Below, one piece after another: positions 55,038 through 63,546 of a DNA stretch of 64,000 nt. How positions within the stretch are numbered: the first letter of the stretch is position 1; every line of letters starts with the position of its first letter. This DNA is from Streptomyces niger (lineage in GTDB: Bacteria; Actinomycetota; Actinomycetes; Streptomycetales; Streptomycetaceae): contig NZ_JOFQ01000002.1 in the NCBI RefSeq assembly GCF_000718305.1, forward strand, positions 124,001 through 188,000. The letters are read 5' to 3'. The position numbers were made by a program, and so were the translations under genes. The notes under the pieces are model-generated. The model searched no databases. It was not told where the DNA came from and saw only the letters and a program-made list of their open reading frames with translations.

Positions 55038-55868
55038 TCAGCGTGCGGTGCGCAGCTCACGGCAAACATCATCGGCGCCCGGCCGATCGGCGGGGTTGCG
55101 GCTCATCATCTGCTCAATAATCCCGCCCAACGGCCCCGGTACGTTGATCGGCCGATGCGGCTTGCTCACGATGGCCTGACGCTGATCCAACCGGGAGGCC
55201 GCGTCGGGATAGTCGACATGCCGCCAGCCGGTAGCAGAGATGAACCACGATGCGCCCAGCGCATAGACGTCTGCCTGCTCCGTCGGCACGGCGGTGCCGT
55301 GCTCCAGGATGCCGCGGGAGATCTCCGGTGCTTCGTAGTGGACCAGGCAGCCGCGATACGGAAAGTCGTAGCTGTCCGGGACATTCCCGCCATGTGCGAG
55401 CGCCAGGTCGATGAGGTTTGTGCCGGCGGGCCCGACAACGAAGTGGTTGGGCTGGACGTCGCCGTGCACCCAACCGCGCCCATGCAGGCCGGTCAGTGCT
55501 ACGGCACAGGAATGCGCTACCTCAAGGTCCGGCGGTGCCGGTTTCGTCGGATGCCGATGGAGCTTCCACAGGTCAAAAAGAGATTCGCCCTCGCGCCACG
55601 GCTGAGCACTCCACGTGCCGTGCTCCCATTCGCCGCAATGGACGTCTTCGGGAATCAGCTGGCGCAGGACCGAGACCTCTCGTGCGGGCGCGAGCGCCGT
55701 CCATCGGTGCTTCTGAGTGGGGTACCCCAGCTTGACCGCTTTCCGCCCGTCCGCCGTCACCACGTCCCACACGGTCGAGCCACGCCGGTTGACCACGAGT
55801 CGTCTGCTCAACGGCGTAATGGCGTTGGCGACATGTTTCGGTAGATCGAATGGTCCTTGCCCGGGCAT
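55038..55868 (-). CDS. Stand-alone eukaryotic-type protein kinase
   Basis: A 276-residue kinase-fold protein with no extra domain or membrane helix. Key residues appear intact: Lys46 in GRKAVKLGYP, Glu64 in the next helix, catalytic Asp137 and Asn141 in VHGDVQPNHFVVG (HGD instead of HRD), the metal-binding Asp154 in LIDLALAHG (DLA instead of DFG) and ADVYALGASWF in the F-helix. The glycine-rich loop is poor. ATG 55868 follows GAGAGGA. It is the last gene of a minus-strand cluster with two peptide genes, a GHKL ATPase and an XRE-TPR regulator; the peptides are plausible substrates or regulators. Confidence 0.8.
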   Translation of the reverse strand: MPGQGPFDLPKHVANAITPLSRRLVVNRRGSTVWDVVTADGRKAVKLGYPTQKHRWTALAPAREVSVLRQLIPEDVHCGEWEHGTWSAQPWREGESLFDLWKLHRHPTKPAPPDLEVAHSCAVALTGLHGRGWVHGDVQPNHFVVGPAGTNLIDLALAHGGNVPDSYDFPYRGCLVHYEAPEISRGILEHGTAVPTEQADVYALGASWFISATGWRHVDYPDAASRLDQRQAIVSKPHRPINVPGPLGGIIEQMMSRNPADRPGADDVCRELRTAR

Positions 55869-55887
55869 CTTCGTCCTCTCAGCGGCA

Positions 55888-55914
55888 GGGCCGGCCCTGG
55901 CACAGAGCCGGCCC
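55888..55914 (-). terminator. Hairpin between peptide 2 and the kinase gene
   Basis: Eight-base-pair stem GGGCCGGC / GCCGGCCC with an 11-base loop, 27 bases after the peptide 2 stop and 20 bases before the kinase start. No T-run follows. It could act as a partial terminator or mRNA stabiliser that keeps peptide expression above kinase expression. Confidence 0.5.
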
Positions 55915-55940
55915 CAAGTGGCGCAGCGGGCTACGGCCGG

Positions 55941-56051
55941 TCAGCTGTAGTAGTCGCGGCCGTCATCACTGTCGCCAGTGGGCGGATTGCCACCCTGCCC
56001 GTCGTCCTCCTCCGGGTCCACTCGCAGAACGGCGAGCCTCGTCAAGGCCAT
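55941..56051 (-). CDS. Small acidic peptide (peptide 2), candidate precursor
   Basis: A 36-codon frame from ATG 56051 to TGA 55941 with AAGGGGAG five bases before the start, the best ribosome site of the cluster. The product begins MALTRLAVLRVDPEEDDG and ends GNPPTGDSDDGRDYYS: a short amphipathic head, an acidic Gly/Asp-rich middle and a C-terminal Thr/Ser/Tyr-containing tail. No cysteine. The shape (conserved-looking head, variable polar tail with hydroxyl residues) is that of a modified-peptide precursor, and the next gene is a protein kinase. I do not recognise the family. Confidence 0.6.
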   Translation of the reverse strand: MALTRLAVLRVDPEEDDGQGGNPPTGDSDDGRDYYS

Positions 56052-56111
56052 GGCACTCCCCTTGTGTTTGCTGGGCAGGACAGTCCCGCCCCTGTCGTGC
56101 CCCCGCTCGAG

Positions 56112-56222
56112 TCAAGCGGCCATCCGGGCCGCAGAGCGGGCGTGTACGCCTCGGTCACGTCGGCGCCCGAGGACGCCGACGGAGAGAACGAAGAAGAGGG
56201 CTGCGGGACAGCTGAGGTACAT
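56112..56222 (-). CDS. Small hydrophobic-then-basic peptide (peptide 1)
   Basis: A 36-codon frame from ATG 56222 to TGA 56112. The product starts MYLSCPAALFFVLSVGVLG, a hydrophobic segment long enough to cross the membrane or act as a signal, then RRRDRGVHARSAARMAA, which is strongly basic. An in-frame stop lies four codons upstream, so the ATG is the natural start, with a weak CAGG site. It falls in the 220-base gap between the ATPase gene and peptide 2. Coding is plausible but unproven. Confidence 0.4.
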   Translation of the reverse strand: MYLSCPAALFFVLSVGVLGRRRDRGVHARSAARMAA

Positions 56223-56274
56223 GACCTGCTGTCACACGTCGCGGATCACCGTGTGTCCGCACCGCGCACTGTCG

Positions 56275-56820
56275 CTACCGCAGGGCACCAGCCCGGTCAC
56301 CATGCCCTCCGGCATGACCGGTGACAGGCGCCGGGACCGCAGGGCGCGGGTGAAGGCAGGCGCGTACGGTCTTGCCGCAGTTCCGCCGCAAGAACCAGCT
56401 CACGTCCGCACCCAGGGCCCGTACCAGAGCGAGGCCGCGCCCGTGTTCGTCGTCTGCGTCGATCCGTCCCGGGCGGTCGCTCTCGAAGCCGGGGAGGGCC
56501 GCTACCGGGTCCGATACGTCAATGCGCAGCGCGCCAATGTCCAGTATCGCCAGGCGCAGGAACAGCACATGCCCGGCCCGTCGTCCGTGGCGTACCGCAT
56601 TGGTGACCAGCTCTCCCACGACCAGAGCGGCGTCCTCGACGTCCCCTCCCCACTCCCAAAGCGTCAGGAGACATCTGGTGTGCATTCGAGCCTGCGGAAC
56701 AGAGGCATCGACCAGCTTGAACCCCATTCCCCACTCTCGTTCCACCACAGCCTTTTCGAGAAGGGCGGCCTGCCCCCTGTGCGAGGTGGCTGTCCCGGCG
56801 CCCGGGGACGCGTTCGGCAT
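56275..56820 (-). CDS. GHKL ATPase, anti-sigma-factor-kinase type
   Basis: A 181-residue histidine-kinase-like ATPase (RsbW/HATPase_c_2). N-box VVGELVTNAVRHGRR near residue 68, G1 box IDVSD and G2 box EHGRGLALVRALGADVSWFL are intact. In Streptomyces many such stand-alone ATPases act as anti-sigma or anti-anti-sigma kinases, but no sigma or antagonist gene is beside it. ATG 56820 follows GTGGAGG at five bases; the frame to 56892 is rejected. It lies 94 bases after the XRE-TPR gene in the same direction. Confidence 0.88.
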   Translation of the reverse strand: MPNASPGAGTATSHRGQAALLEKAVVEREWGMGFKLVDASVPQARMHTRCLLTLWEWGGDVEDAALVVGELVTNAVRHGRRAGHVLFLRLAILDIGALRIDVSDPVAALPGFESDRPGRIDADDEHGRGLALVRALGADVSWFLRRNCGKTVRACLHPRPAVPAPVTGHAGGHGDRAGALR

Positions 56821-56914
56821 GGTGGCCTCCACTGGATCGGTTCTCATGACCGTGCCGATGGTGCGTCTCCCGGCGGCCCGCAAGTGACACACGTGGTGTC
56901 ACCGCGCGCAGGGA

Positions 56915-58096
56915 TCAGACAGCGCCGATCCACTCCACGAAATGCGTGAGTGATTCGGCATCCGCGCGCTTGAGGCGGCGAAGAGTGGCCGCATCCTCAC
57001 GCGCCCACGGATGCTCGCGCGTGTGCTGCGGCGCGATCGACCGAGCGGTCCCCAGGCTGGTGAAGGCTTCGTCAGGGCGCCCGGCCCAGAGCTGAGCGCG
57101 TGCGAGTTCGATGTAGAAACCTGAGCGGCGTTCGGCGCCCATCGCCGGCGGCGGCGTCCATGACTTCGTGCGGTGCAGAGCCCGCTCCACGTTCTCGTCA
57201 CCCAGGCCTACCGCCACTGACACTTCATGCACCCGAACACTGTCCGGCCCGAAGGCGGTCCCTTGGTACACGCCTTCACGTACGCGGTCCGCCAGCTCCC
57301 GCGCTGATTCCAGGTGAACACCTGCCCTGTCGGCGTCGCGTACCCGGGCGGCGATCACGGCGGCTCGCATGTGCAGGGCACCGCGTGCGGCGGTTGCCAT
57401 CGCCGTGGCCGGGGGCGGGACGGCGTCGAGTGCCCGTTCCAGCGCACGCAACCCCGGGCCGTGGGCACGCGCCGCGAAGAAGGTCTCGGTGCGAACGTAA
57501 GCGACTGCCGCGTCCAGCAACGGGTCGCCGGCTTGCGCACCGGCCCAGCGCATCAACTCCACGAGCCGGGCGGAAAGATCGTAGGCGCCGTACTTGTAAG
57601 CCACAGCGTCCGCGGCCCGGTACGCGTCGGTCAGCAGTCCTGCCAACGCTTCCCGGCGCCGGCCCCGAGCGTTGTCCAGCGCCCGTGCCAGTTCGCCGAG
57701 CAGCCCGGGAAGTGCACCTATGATTCGCGTGTATTGAGCGCTGAGACGCCAGTCCACGGCTTGTTGTACCGCCGTACGCAGTTGCTGCAGAGGCCTTACC
57801 GGCCCGTCCTCGGGGATGTCGTACGTGCCGATGACGTCCGAGAGTGCGGGCAGAGCGCTACGGACACGACTGTCATGGCCCGCGCGATCGGTCAGTAGCC
57901 GCGAGGCATCGATTTCGAGGGCCCCGGCAATGGCATCCAGCGTGTCCTCACTGGGGAAACGGTGCCCCTGCTCGATCTTGCGGAGCATGCTGAGCGAGAC
58001 GAAAGACCCGCGGGCGAGCTCGGCCTGGGTCATACGGCGAACACGGCGAGCGGCAGCGATCCGCTGCCCCACCCTTCCGTGTGCATCGGCACGCAT
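56915..58096 (-). CDS. XRE regulator with TPR-like sensor region
   Basis: A 393-residue protein. HTH at about residues 8-68 (GQRIAAARRVRRMTQAELAR, SMLRKIEQGHRFPSEDTLDA), then about 300 residues of helical hairpins resembling tetratricopeptide repeats (ALPGLLGELARALDNARGRR, FYIELARAQLWAGRPDEAFT). HTH-TPR proteins often sense peptides (RRNPP family) or small molecules. ATG 58096 is preferred over 58126. It lies 87 bases after a HAD gene and 94 bases before the ATPase gene, all on the minus strand. Confidence 0.88.
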   Translation of the reverse strand: MRADAHGRVGQRIAAARRVRRMTQAELARGSFVSLSMLRKIEQGHRFPSEDTLDAIAGALEIDASRLLTDRAGHDSRVRSALPALSDVIGTYDIPEDGPVRPLQQLRTAVQQAVDWRLSAQYTRIIGALPGLLGELARALDNARGRRREALAGLLTDAYRAADAVAYKYGAYDLSARLVELMRWAGAQAGDPLLDAAVAYVRTETFFAARAHGPGLRALERALDAVPPPATAMATAARGALHMRAAVIAARVRDADRAGVHLESARELADRVREGVYQGTAFGPDSVRVHEVSVAVGLGDENVERALHRTKSWTPPPAMGAERRSGFYIELARAQLWAGRPDEAFTSLGTARSIAPQHTREHPWAREDAATLRRLKRADAESLTHFVEWIGAV

Positions 58097-58183
58097 CGCG
58101 GCTCCGTCCGGCACGACAGCGATCACCCGGACCGTACCGCTCAGTGCCGCCCCGTGCCCCCGGACGGACCGTTCTCGCCACGA

Positions 58184-58846
58184 TCAGGTGTGGCGCCCTC
58201 GACGGTCTGCCTGCACGATTCCCACCAGCGCGGTCAGCGAATCGATGCGCCAGTCGGCCTTCTGTGCCACGACCGGGTCATCGGCCCACAAGAACCCCCA
58301 CGGGCCCCGCCGCACATGTGCCACCCGCAGTCCGGCCGCCTTCGCCGGGAACACATCGTTGGCCGGATGGTCGCCCACGTAAACGGTCGCGTCAGCGGCA
58401 GCGCCCGACACCGCAAGCACCTGGGCGAAGAATCCCGGTGCCGGCTTGGCCACCCCCCACTCGCCCGAGGTCACCACCAAGTCGGCGGGCAGATCAAGAC
58501 CACGCAGCAGCTTCCCGGCACGCTCCGTCTGGTTCCCAGCGACCACGACGCGGACGCCCGATGCCCGCAACTGCGCCAATGCGGGCCGCACATCGTCGTA
58601 CAGGTCACTCTCGTCAAGAGCCTCTCCTCGCCCGGCCGCTTCCCGCTTGGCGTATTCGGTCGCGAGGTCCACGCCGGGACACGCGAGCCGTACCGCGTCG
58701 GCGTTGTCGCGTCCCTGTGCCACCACAGCACCGACGAGCGCCGAAAGCGTATGCCGGGGGATGCCGAGCCAGTCGGCCCACGATGCCCAGTAGCGATCGT
58801 CCCGGACCAGCGTCTCACCCACATCGAACACGACAGTCTCAATCAT
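58184..58846 (-). CDS. HAD-family hydrolase
   Basis: A 220-residue HAD phosphatase. Motif I is VVFDVGETLVRDD: the nucleophile Asp8 is present but the usual second Asp is replaced (DVGETL), as in several REG-2/HAD-like subgroups. Motif II is VVAGNQTE, motif III Lys in GVAKPAPGFF and motif IV VYVGDHPANDV. Substrate unknown; it may dephosphorylate a product of the downstream genes. First gene of the six-gene minus-strand run. Confidence 0.85.
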   Translation of the reverse strand: MIETVVFDVGETLVRDDRYWASWADWLGIPRHTLSALVGAVVAQGRDNADAVRLACPGVDLATEYAKREAAGRGEALDESDLYDDVRPALAQLRASGVRVVVAGNQTERAGKLLRGLDLPADLVVTSGEWGVAKPAPGFFAQVLAVSGAAADATVYVGDHPANDVFPAKAAGLRVAHVRRGPWGFLWADDPVVAQKADWRIDSLTALVGIVQADRRGRHT

Positions 58847-58860
58847 CGGGCGCAGCCTAC

Positions 58861-59373
58861 GGTGGTGAGCTGAGAGAAGTCCTGTATGTGGCAGCCTGGG
58901 GAGCAGGGAGGCCGGGAGGTCGACGTCTCCCGGCCTTATGACGCACCGAGCTATCGGGTCACCGACGGTGCACTCCGTCGGCCATGCGCGTCACAACTCG
59001 CACAATGCCCGCCCCTCCTGTTCGGCCGCATCCACCTTCTTGGTGAGGGCGTCCATAAGCCCGACGGCTCCGTCAAAGAGGCAACCCCTCATGCCTGCTG
59101 CTGATGTCCGCGTCCCCCTGCGCGGGGCGTGCCTCGGCGGACGCGAACCTTGACCCCATCTCTCGTACCCTGCGGTGCCCTGCCGGGCCCGGCAGGGCGT
59201 GATGCGGGCAAGCCGCGAGTGTGTCGTCGAAAAAATCATGCTCGCATGCTTGATTCCTGTCCGGCGCGCTGCCACGCTCTGACACGCATCACCGCACGAC
59301 CACCCACACACACCAACGCCCCCTGAGCGCCTGCGTTTCAGGCGTTCCAGGGGGTGGACGAGGGGAGTGCAGC
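58861..59373. other. Gene-poor region with hairpin, palindrome and possible gene relic
   Basis: About 510 bases. On the minus strand a 33-codon frame (59092 to 58991) ends LMDALTKKVDAAEQEGRALC, which looks coding-like and may be a relic of a longer gene. A 9-base-pair hairpin GGCCGGGAG / CTCCCGGCC (58910-58935) follows it in the same direction, like a terminator. At 59235-59254 lies a 20-base imperfect palindrome (ATCATGCTCGCATGCTTGAT) next to an A6/T6 run, possibly the promoter/operator of the lost gene. No intact gene is visible. Confidence 0.4.
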
Positions 59374-60183
59374 GTGTCCGATCCGAGCCCGGTCCTCGCC
59401 GACCTGCATGCGGAGGGGGAGGCGCTGGACGGCCTCGTGGGGCAGCTCGCCGAAGACCGCTGGGCGCTGCCGACGCCCGCCGCCGGCTGGACGATCGCCC
59501 ACCAGATCGCCCACCTCGCCTGGACCGACGAGCAGGCGCTGCGCGCGGCCACCGATCCCGACGGCTTCCGGCGGGCCGCCGAGGCGGCGCTCGCCTCCCC
59601 GGACACCTTCGTGGACGAGGGGGCCGAGGAAGGGGCCCGCCGGCCGCCCGCCGAGCTGCTCGCCCACTGGCGTGCGGGCCGGGCGGCCCTGCACGAGGCG
59701 CTCGCCGGGCACGCCGGCGGCCGGCTGCCGTGGTTCGGGCCGCCGATGAGCGTCACCTCGATGGCCACGGCCCGGCTGATGGAGACCTGGGCGCACGGCC
59801 AGGACGTCGCCGACGCGCTCGGTGTCGTACGGGAGCCCACGGTCCGGCTGCGACACGTCGCCCACATCGGCGTGCGGGCCCGGAACTTCGCCTACGTCGC
59901 GCACGGACGCACGCCCCCGGAGGAGGAGTTCCGGGTCGAGCTGCGCGGCCCGGACGGCGGGCTCTGGACGTGGGGCCCCGAGAACGCGGCACAGCGGGTG
60001 ACCGGTGCCGCGCTCGACTTCTGCCTGCTGGTCACGCAGCGGGCGCACCGCGCGGACGTGGACGTACGGGCCGAGGGCGCAGAGGCCGAGCGGTGGCTGA
60101 CCATCGCGCAGGCCTTCGCCGGGCCGCCGGGCCCGGGCCGCGGCCCCCGCCCGGCCGCCGCCCCGAAGGAGCCCACCGCGTGA
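59374..60183 (+). CDS. TIGR03084-family metal-binding-domain protein
   Basis: A 269-residue protein of the DinB/maleylpyruvate-isomerase-like superfamily. [20 protein letters not shown] near residue 40 carries the metal-binding histidines, and [16 protein letters not shown] near residue 136 completes the site. TIGR03084 members occur at the head of AtuA-carboxylase operons in actinomycetes; the reaction is unknown. GTG 59374 is the likely start (GGGGAG upstream). Its stop overlaps the next start by four bases. Confidence 0.88.
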   Translation: MSDPSPVLADLHAEGEALDGLVGQLAEDRWALPTPAAGWTIAHQIAHLAWTDEQALRAATDPDGFRRAAEAALASPDTFVDEGAEEGARRPPAELLAHWRAGRAALHEALAGHAGGRLPWFGPPMSVTSMATARLMETWAHGQDVADALGVVREPTVRLRHVAHIGVRARNFAYVAHGRTPPEEEFRVELRGPDGGLWTWGPENAAQRVTGAALDFCLLVTQRAHRADVDVRAEGAEAERWLTIAQAFAGPPGPGRGPRPAAAPKEPTA

Positions 60184-61934
60184 CCCCCGCGACATCCGAG
60201 GAGCCCGCGCCCCCGGGCCCCCTCCGTATCGGCAACGCCTCCGGCTTCTACGGTGACCGCTTCGACGCGCTGGAGGAGATGCTCACCGGCGGCCCCCTCG
60301 ACATCCTGACCGGTGACTACCTCGCCGAGCTGACCATGCTCATCCTCGGCCGCGACCGGCTGAAGGACCCGGGGCGCGGCTACGCCAAGACGTTCCTGCG
60401 GCAGTTGGAGACCGGCCTCGGGCTGGCCGCCGAGCGCGGCGTACGGATCGTCACCAACGCGGGCGGGCTGAACCCGGCGGGTCTCGCCGACGCCGTACGG
60501 GAGTTGGCGGCGAAGGTCGGCGTCCCGGTGCGCGTCGCACACGTCGAGGGCGACGACCTGCTCGGCCGCCCGGGCTGGCCCGAAGGCACCCTGACCGCCA
60601 ACGCCTACCTCGGCGGTGGCGGCATCGCGGAGTGCCTGCGGGCCGGCGCCGAGGTGGTCGTCACCGGCCGGGTCACCGACGCCGCGCTGGTCAGCGGGGC
60701 CGCCGCCGCGCACTTCGGGTGGCGGCCCGACGACCACGACCGGTTGGCGGGGGCGGTGATCGCGGGGCACGTGCTGGAGTGCGGCACCCAGGCCACCGGC
60801 GGCAACTACTCCTTCTTCGGCGCGCTCGACGTGCGCAGACCCGGCTTCCCGCTCGCCGAGATCGCCGCCGACGGCTCATCCGTGATCACCAAGCACCCGG
60901 GCACCGGCGGCGCCGTCACGCCCGGCACGGTCACCGCGCAGCTGCTGTACGAGACGACGGGCGCGCGGTACGCCGGGCCCGACGTGACGGCCCGCCTGGA
61001 CACCGTCCGGCTCACGGAGGACGGCCCGGACCGGGTACGCATCGACGGCGTACGCGGTGAGGCGCCGCCGCCCACCCTCAAGACCGGCCTGACCCGGCTC
61101 GGCGGCTGGCGCAACGAGGTCACCTTCGTGCTGACCGGGCTGGACGTGGACCTCAAGGCCCAGCTCGTGCGCGAGCAGATGGCGGCGGCCTTCGACGCGG
61201 CCGGCCGGCGGCCCGCCGAGGTGGACTGGCGGCTCGCCCGCACCGACCACCCCGACGCGGCGTCCGAGGAGGAGGCCAGCGCCCTGCTGCGGCTGGTGGT
61301 CCGCGACCCGGAACAGGAAGCCGTGGGCCGGGTGATCAGCGGGGCCGCGGTCGAGCTGGCCCTCGGCAGCTACCCGGGTTTCCACGTCACGGCCCCGCCC
61401 GGCAAGGGCGCCCCGTACGGCGTCTTCGAGGCGGCGTACGTACCGGCCGGGGAGGTCGCGCACACCGCCGTACTGCCGGACGGCCGTCGCGTGGCGATCG
61501 AACCACCCGACACCACACAGGAGTTGGTGCGCGAGGTCGATCCTCCCCCAGCGACCGCCGGGGGTGCCCCCATGCTGCCCGAGCCGCTGCACCACGACGG
61601 CGCCACCCGCCGCGCGCCCCTCGGCCTCGTCGCCGGGGCCCGCAGCGGCGACAAGGGGGGTGCGGCCAACGTCGGGGTGTGGGCGCGTACGGACGAGGCG
61701 TGGGCCTGGCTGGCGCACGAGCTGACCACCGAACGGCTCCGCACGCTCCTCCCGGAGACCGCCGACCTGCCCGTCGAGCGGCACGTGCTGCCGAACCTGC
61801 GGGCGCTGAACTTCGTGATCGACGGGCTGCTGGGCGCCGGCGTGGCCTCGCAGGCCCGCTTCGACCCGCAGGCCAAGGCCCTGGGCGAGTGGCTGCGCGC
61901 CCGCCACCTGGACATACCGGAGGTACTGCTGTGA
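60180..61934 (+). CDS. Acyclic terpene utilisation AtuA-family protein (DUF1446)
   Basis: A 584-residue protein. Residues 10-450 are DUF1446 ([58 protein letters not shown]) and 475-584 the AtuA-like C-terminal domain ([20 protein letters not shown]). In Pseudomonas AtuA belongs to the citronellol/geraniol degradation cluster; in actinomycetes relatives sit beside acyl-CoA carboxylases. The enzymatic step is not settled. Both ends overlap neighbours by four bases (GTGA), so the operon is tightly coupled. Confidence 0.93.
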   Translation: MTPATSEEPAPPGPLRIGNASGFYGDRFDALEEMLTGGPLDILTGDYLAELTMLILGRDRLKDPGRGYAKTFLRQLETGLGLAAERGVRIVTNAGGLNPAGLADAVRELAAKVGVPVRVAHVEGDDLLGRPGWPEGTLTANAYLGGGGIAECLRAGAEVVVTGRVTDAALVSGAAAAHFGWRPDDHDRLAGAVIAGHVLECGTQATGGNYSFFGALDVRRPGFPLAEIAADGSSVITKHPGTGGAVTPGTVTAQLLYETTGARYAGPDVTARLDTVRLTEDGPDRVRIDGVRGEAPPPTLKTGLTRLGGWRNEVTFVLTGLDVDLKAQLVREQMAAAFDAAGRRPAEVDWRLARTDHPDAASEEEASALLRLVVRDPEQEAVGRVISGAAVELALGSYPGFHVTAPPGKGAPYGVFEAAYVPAGEVAHTAVLPDGRRVAIEPPDTTQELVREVDPPPATAGGAPMLPEPLHHDGATRRAPLGLVAGARSGDKGGAANVGVWARTDEAWAWLAHELTTERLRTLLPETADLPVERHVLPNLRALNFVIDGLLGAGVASQARFDPQAKALGEWLRARHLDIPEVLL

Positions 61935-63538
61935 CCGTGCTCGGCACGGGGCTGGACACCGCGAGCCCCGAGTACGCGGAGAACCGCGCGGCACTACTCG
62001 CCAAGCTGGACGAGCTGGCCGCCGAACACGCCAAGGCGGTCGCCGGCGGCGGGGAGAAGTACGTCGAGCGGCATCGCAGGCGCGGCAAGCTGCTCGCCCG
62101 CGAGCGCATCGAGCTGCTGCTCGACCCCGACACCCCGTTCCTGGAGCTGTCCCCGCTCGCCGCCTGGGGGAGCGCCTCCCCCGAGTACACGGTGGGCGCC
62201 TCGCTGGTCACCGGGATCGGCGTGATCGAGGGCGTGGAATGCCTGGTCACCGCCAACGACCCGACCGTACGCGGCGGCGCCTCCAACCCCTGGACGCTGA
62301 AGAAGGCGCTGCGGGCGAACGAGATCGCGTACGCCAACCGGCTGCCCGTCGTCTCGCTCGTGGAGTCGGGCGGCGCCGACCTGCCCAGTCAGAAGGAGAT
62401 CTTCATCCCGGGCGGGGCGCTCTTCAAGGACCTCACCCGGCTCTCCGCGGCCGGCATCCCGACCGTCGCCGTGGTCTTCGGCAATTCGACGGCCGGTGGC
62501 GCGTACGTCCCCGGCATGTCCGACCACGTGATCATGGTCAAGGAGCGGGCCAAGGTCTTCCTCGGCGGGCCGCCGCTGGTGAAGATGGCCACCGGCGAGG
62601 AGAGCGACGACGAGTCGCTCGGCGGCGCCGAGATGCACGCCCGCACCTCCGGGCTCGCGGACTACTTCGCGGTGGACGAGCCGGACGCGCTGCGGCAGGC
62701 CCGCCGGGTCGTCGCCCGCCTGAACTGGCGCAAGGCACACCCGGAACCCGCGCTTCCCGAACCGCCCAAGTACGACGCGGACGAGCTGCTGGGCATCGTC
62801 CCCGGCGACCTGAAGACCCCGTTCGATCCGCGCGAGGTCATCGCCCGGCTCGTCGACGGCTCGGACTTCGACGAGTTCAAGCCGCTGTACGGGCTCTCGC
62901 TGACGACCGGCTGGGCCCGGCTGCACGGCTATCCGGTGGGCATCCTCGCCAACGCGCAGGGCGTCCTCTTCAGCGCGGAGTCGCAGAAGGCGGCGCAGTT
63001 CATCCAGCTCGCCAACCAGCGCGACGTCCCGCTGCTCTTCCTGCACAACACCACCGGCTACATGGTCGGCAAGGAGTACGAGCAGGGCGGCATCATCAAG
63101 CACGGCGCGATGATGATCAACGCGGTGTCGAACTCGACGGTGCCGCACCTGAGTGTGCTGATGGGCGCCTCGTACGGCGCCGGCCACTACGGCATGTGCG
63201 GCCGCGCCTACGACCCGCGCTTCCTCTTCGCCTGGCCCAGCGCCAAGTCCGCCGTCATGGGGCCGCAGCAGCTCGCCGGCGTCCTGTCGATCGTGGCCCG
63301 CGCCTCGGCCGCCGCCAAGGGACAGCCGTACGACGACGAGGCGGACGCCGGGCTGCGCGCCATGGTCGAGCAGCAGATCGAGTCCGAGTCGCTGCCGATG
63401 TTCCTGTCCGGGCGGCTCTACGACGACGGCGTCATCGACCCGCGCGACACCCGCACCGTCCTCGGCCTGTGCCTGTCCGCGATCCACACCGCACCCGTCG
63501 AGGGTGCGCGCGGCGGCTTCGGCGTCTTCCGGATGTGA
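61931..63538 (+). CDS. Acyl-CoA carboxylase, carboxyltransferase beta subunit
   Basis: A 535-residue crotonase-fold carboxyltransferase of the methylcrotonyl/geranyl-CoA type: KLLARERIELLLDPDTPFLE, VESGGADLPSQKEIFIPGGA, GNSTAGGAYVPGMSDHVIMV and GASYGAGHYGMCGRAYDPRF. It transfers carboxyl from biotin on the alpha subunit to a branched unsaturated acyl-CoA. The neighbour AtuA protein hints at geranyl- or methylcrotonyl-type substrates. GTG 61931 overlaps the previous stop. Confidence 0.95.
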   Translation: MTVLGTGLDTASPEYAENRAALLAKLDELAAEHAKAVAGGGEKYVERHRRRGKLLARERIELLLDPDTPFLELSPLAAWGSASPEYTVGASLVTGIGVIEGVECLVTANDPTVRGGASNPWTLKKALRANEIAYANRLPVVSLVESGGADLPSQKEIFIPGGALFKDLTRLSAAGIPTVAVVFGNSTAGGAYVPGMSDHVIMVKERAKVFLGGPPLVKMATGEESDDESLGGAEMHARTSGLADYFAVDEPDALRQARRVVARLNWRKAHPEPALPEPPKYDADELLGIVPGDLKTPFDPREVIARLVDGSDFDEFKPLYGLSLTTGWARLHGYPVGILANAQGVLFSAESQKAAQFIQLANQRDVPLLFLHNTTGYMVGKEYEQGGIIKHGAMMINAVSNSTVPHLSVLMGASYGAGHYGMCGRAYDPRFLFAWPSAKSAVMGPQQLAGVLSIVARASAAAKGQPYDDEADAGLRAMVEQQIESESLPMFLSGRLYDDGVIDPRDTRTVLGLCLSAIHTAPVEGARGGFGVFRM

Positions 63539-63546
63539 GGGGTCCA

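Noticed and set aside
55857..56324. Plus-strand 155-codon frame across the peptide region
   Set aside because: No ribosome site and no recognisable domain; it is antisense to the well-placed minus-strand peptide 2 frame and to the start of the kinase gene.
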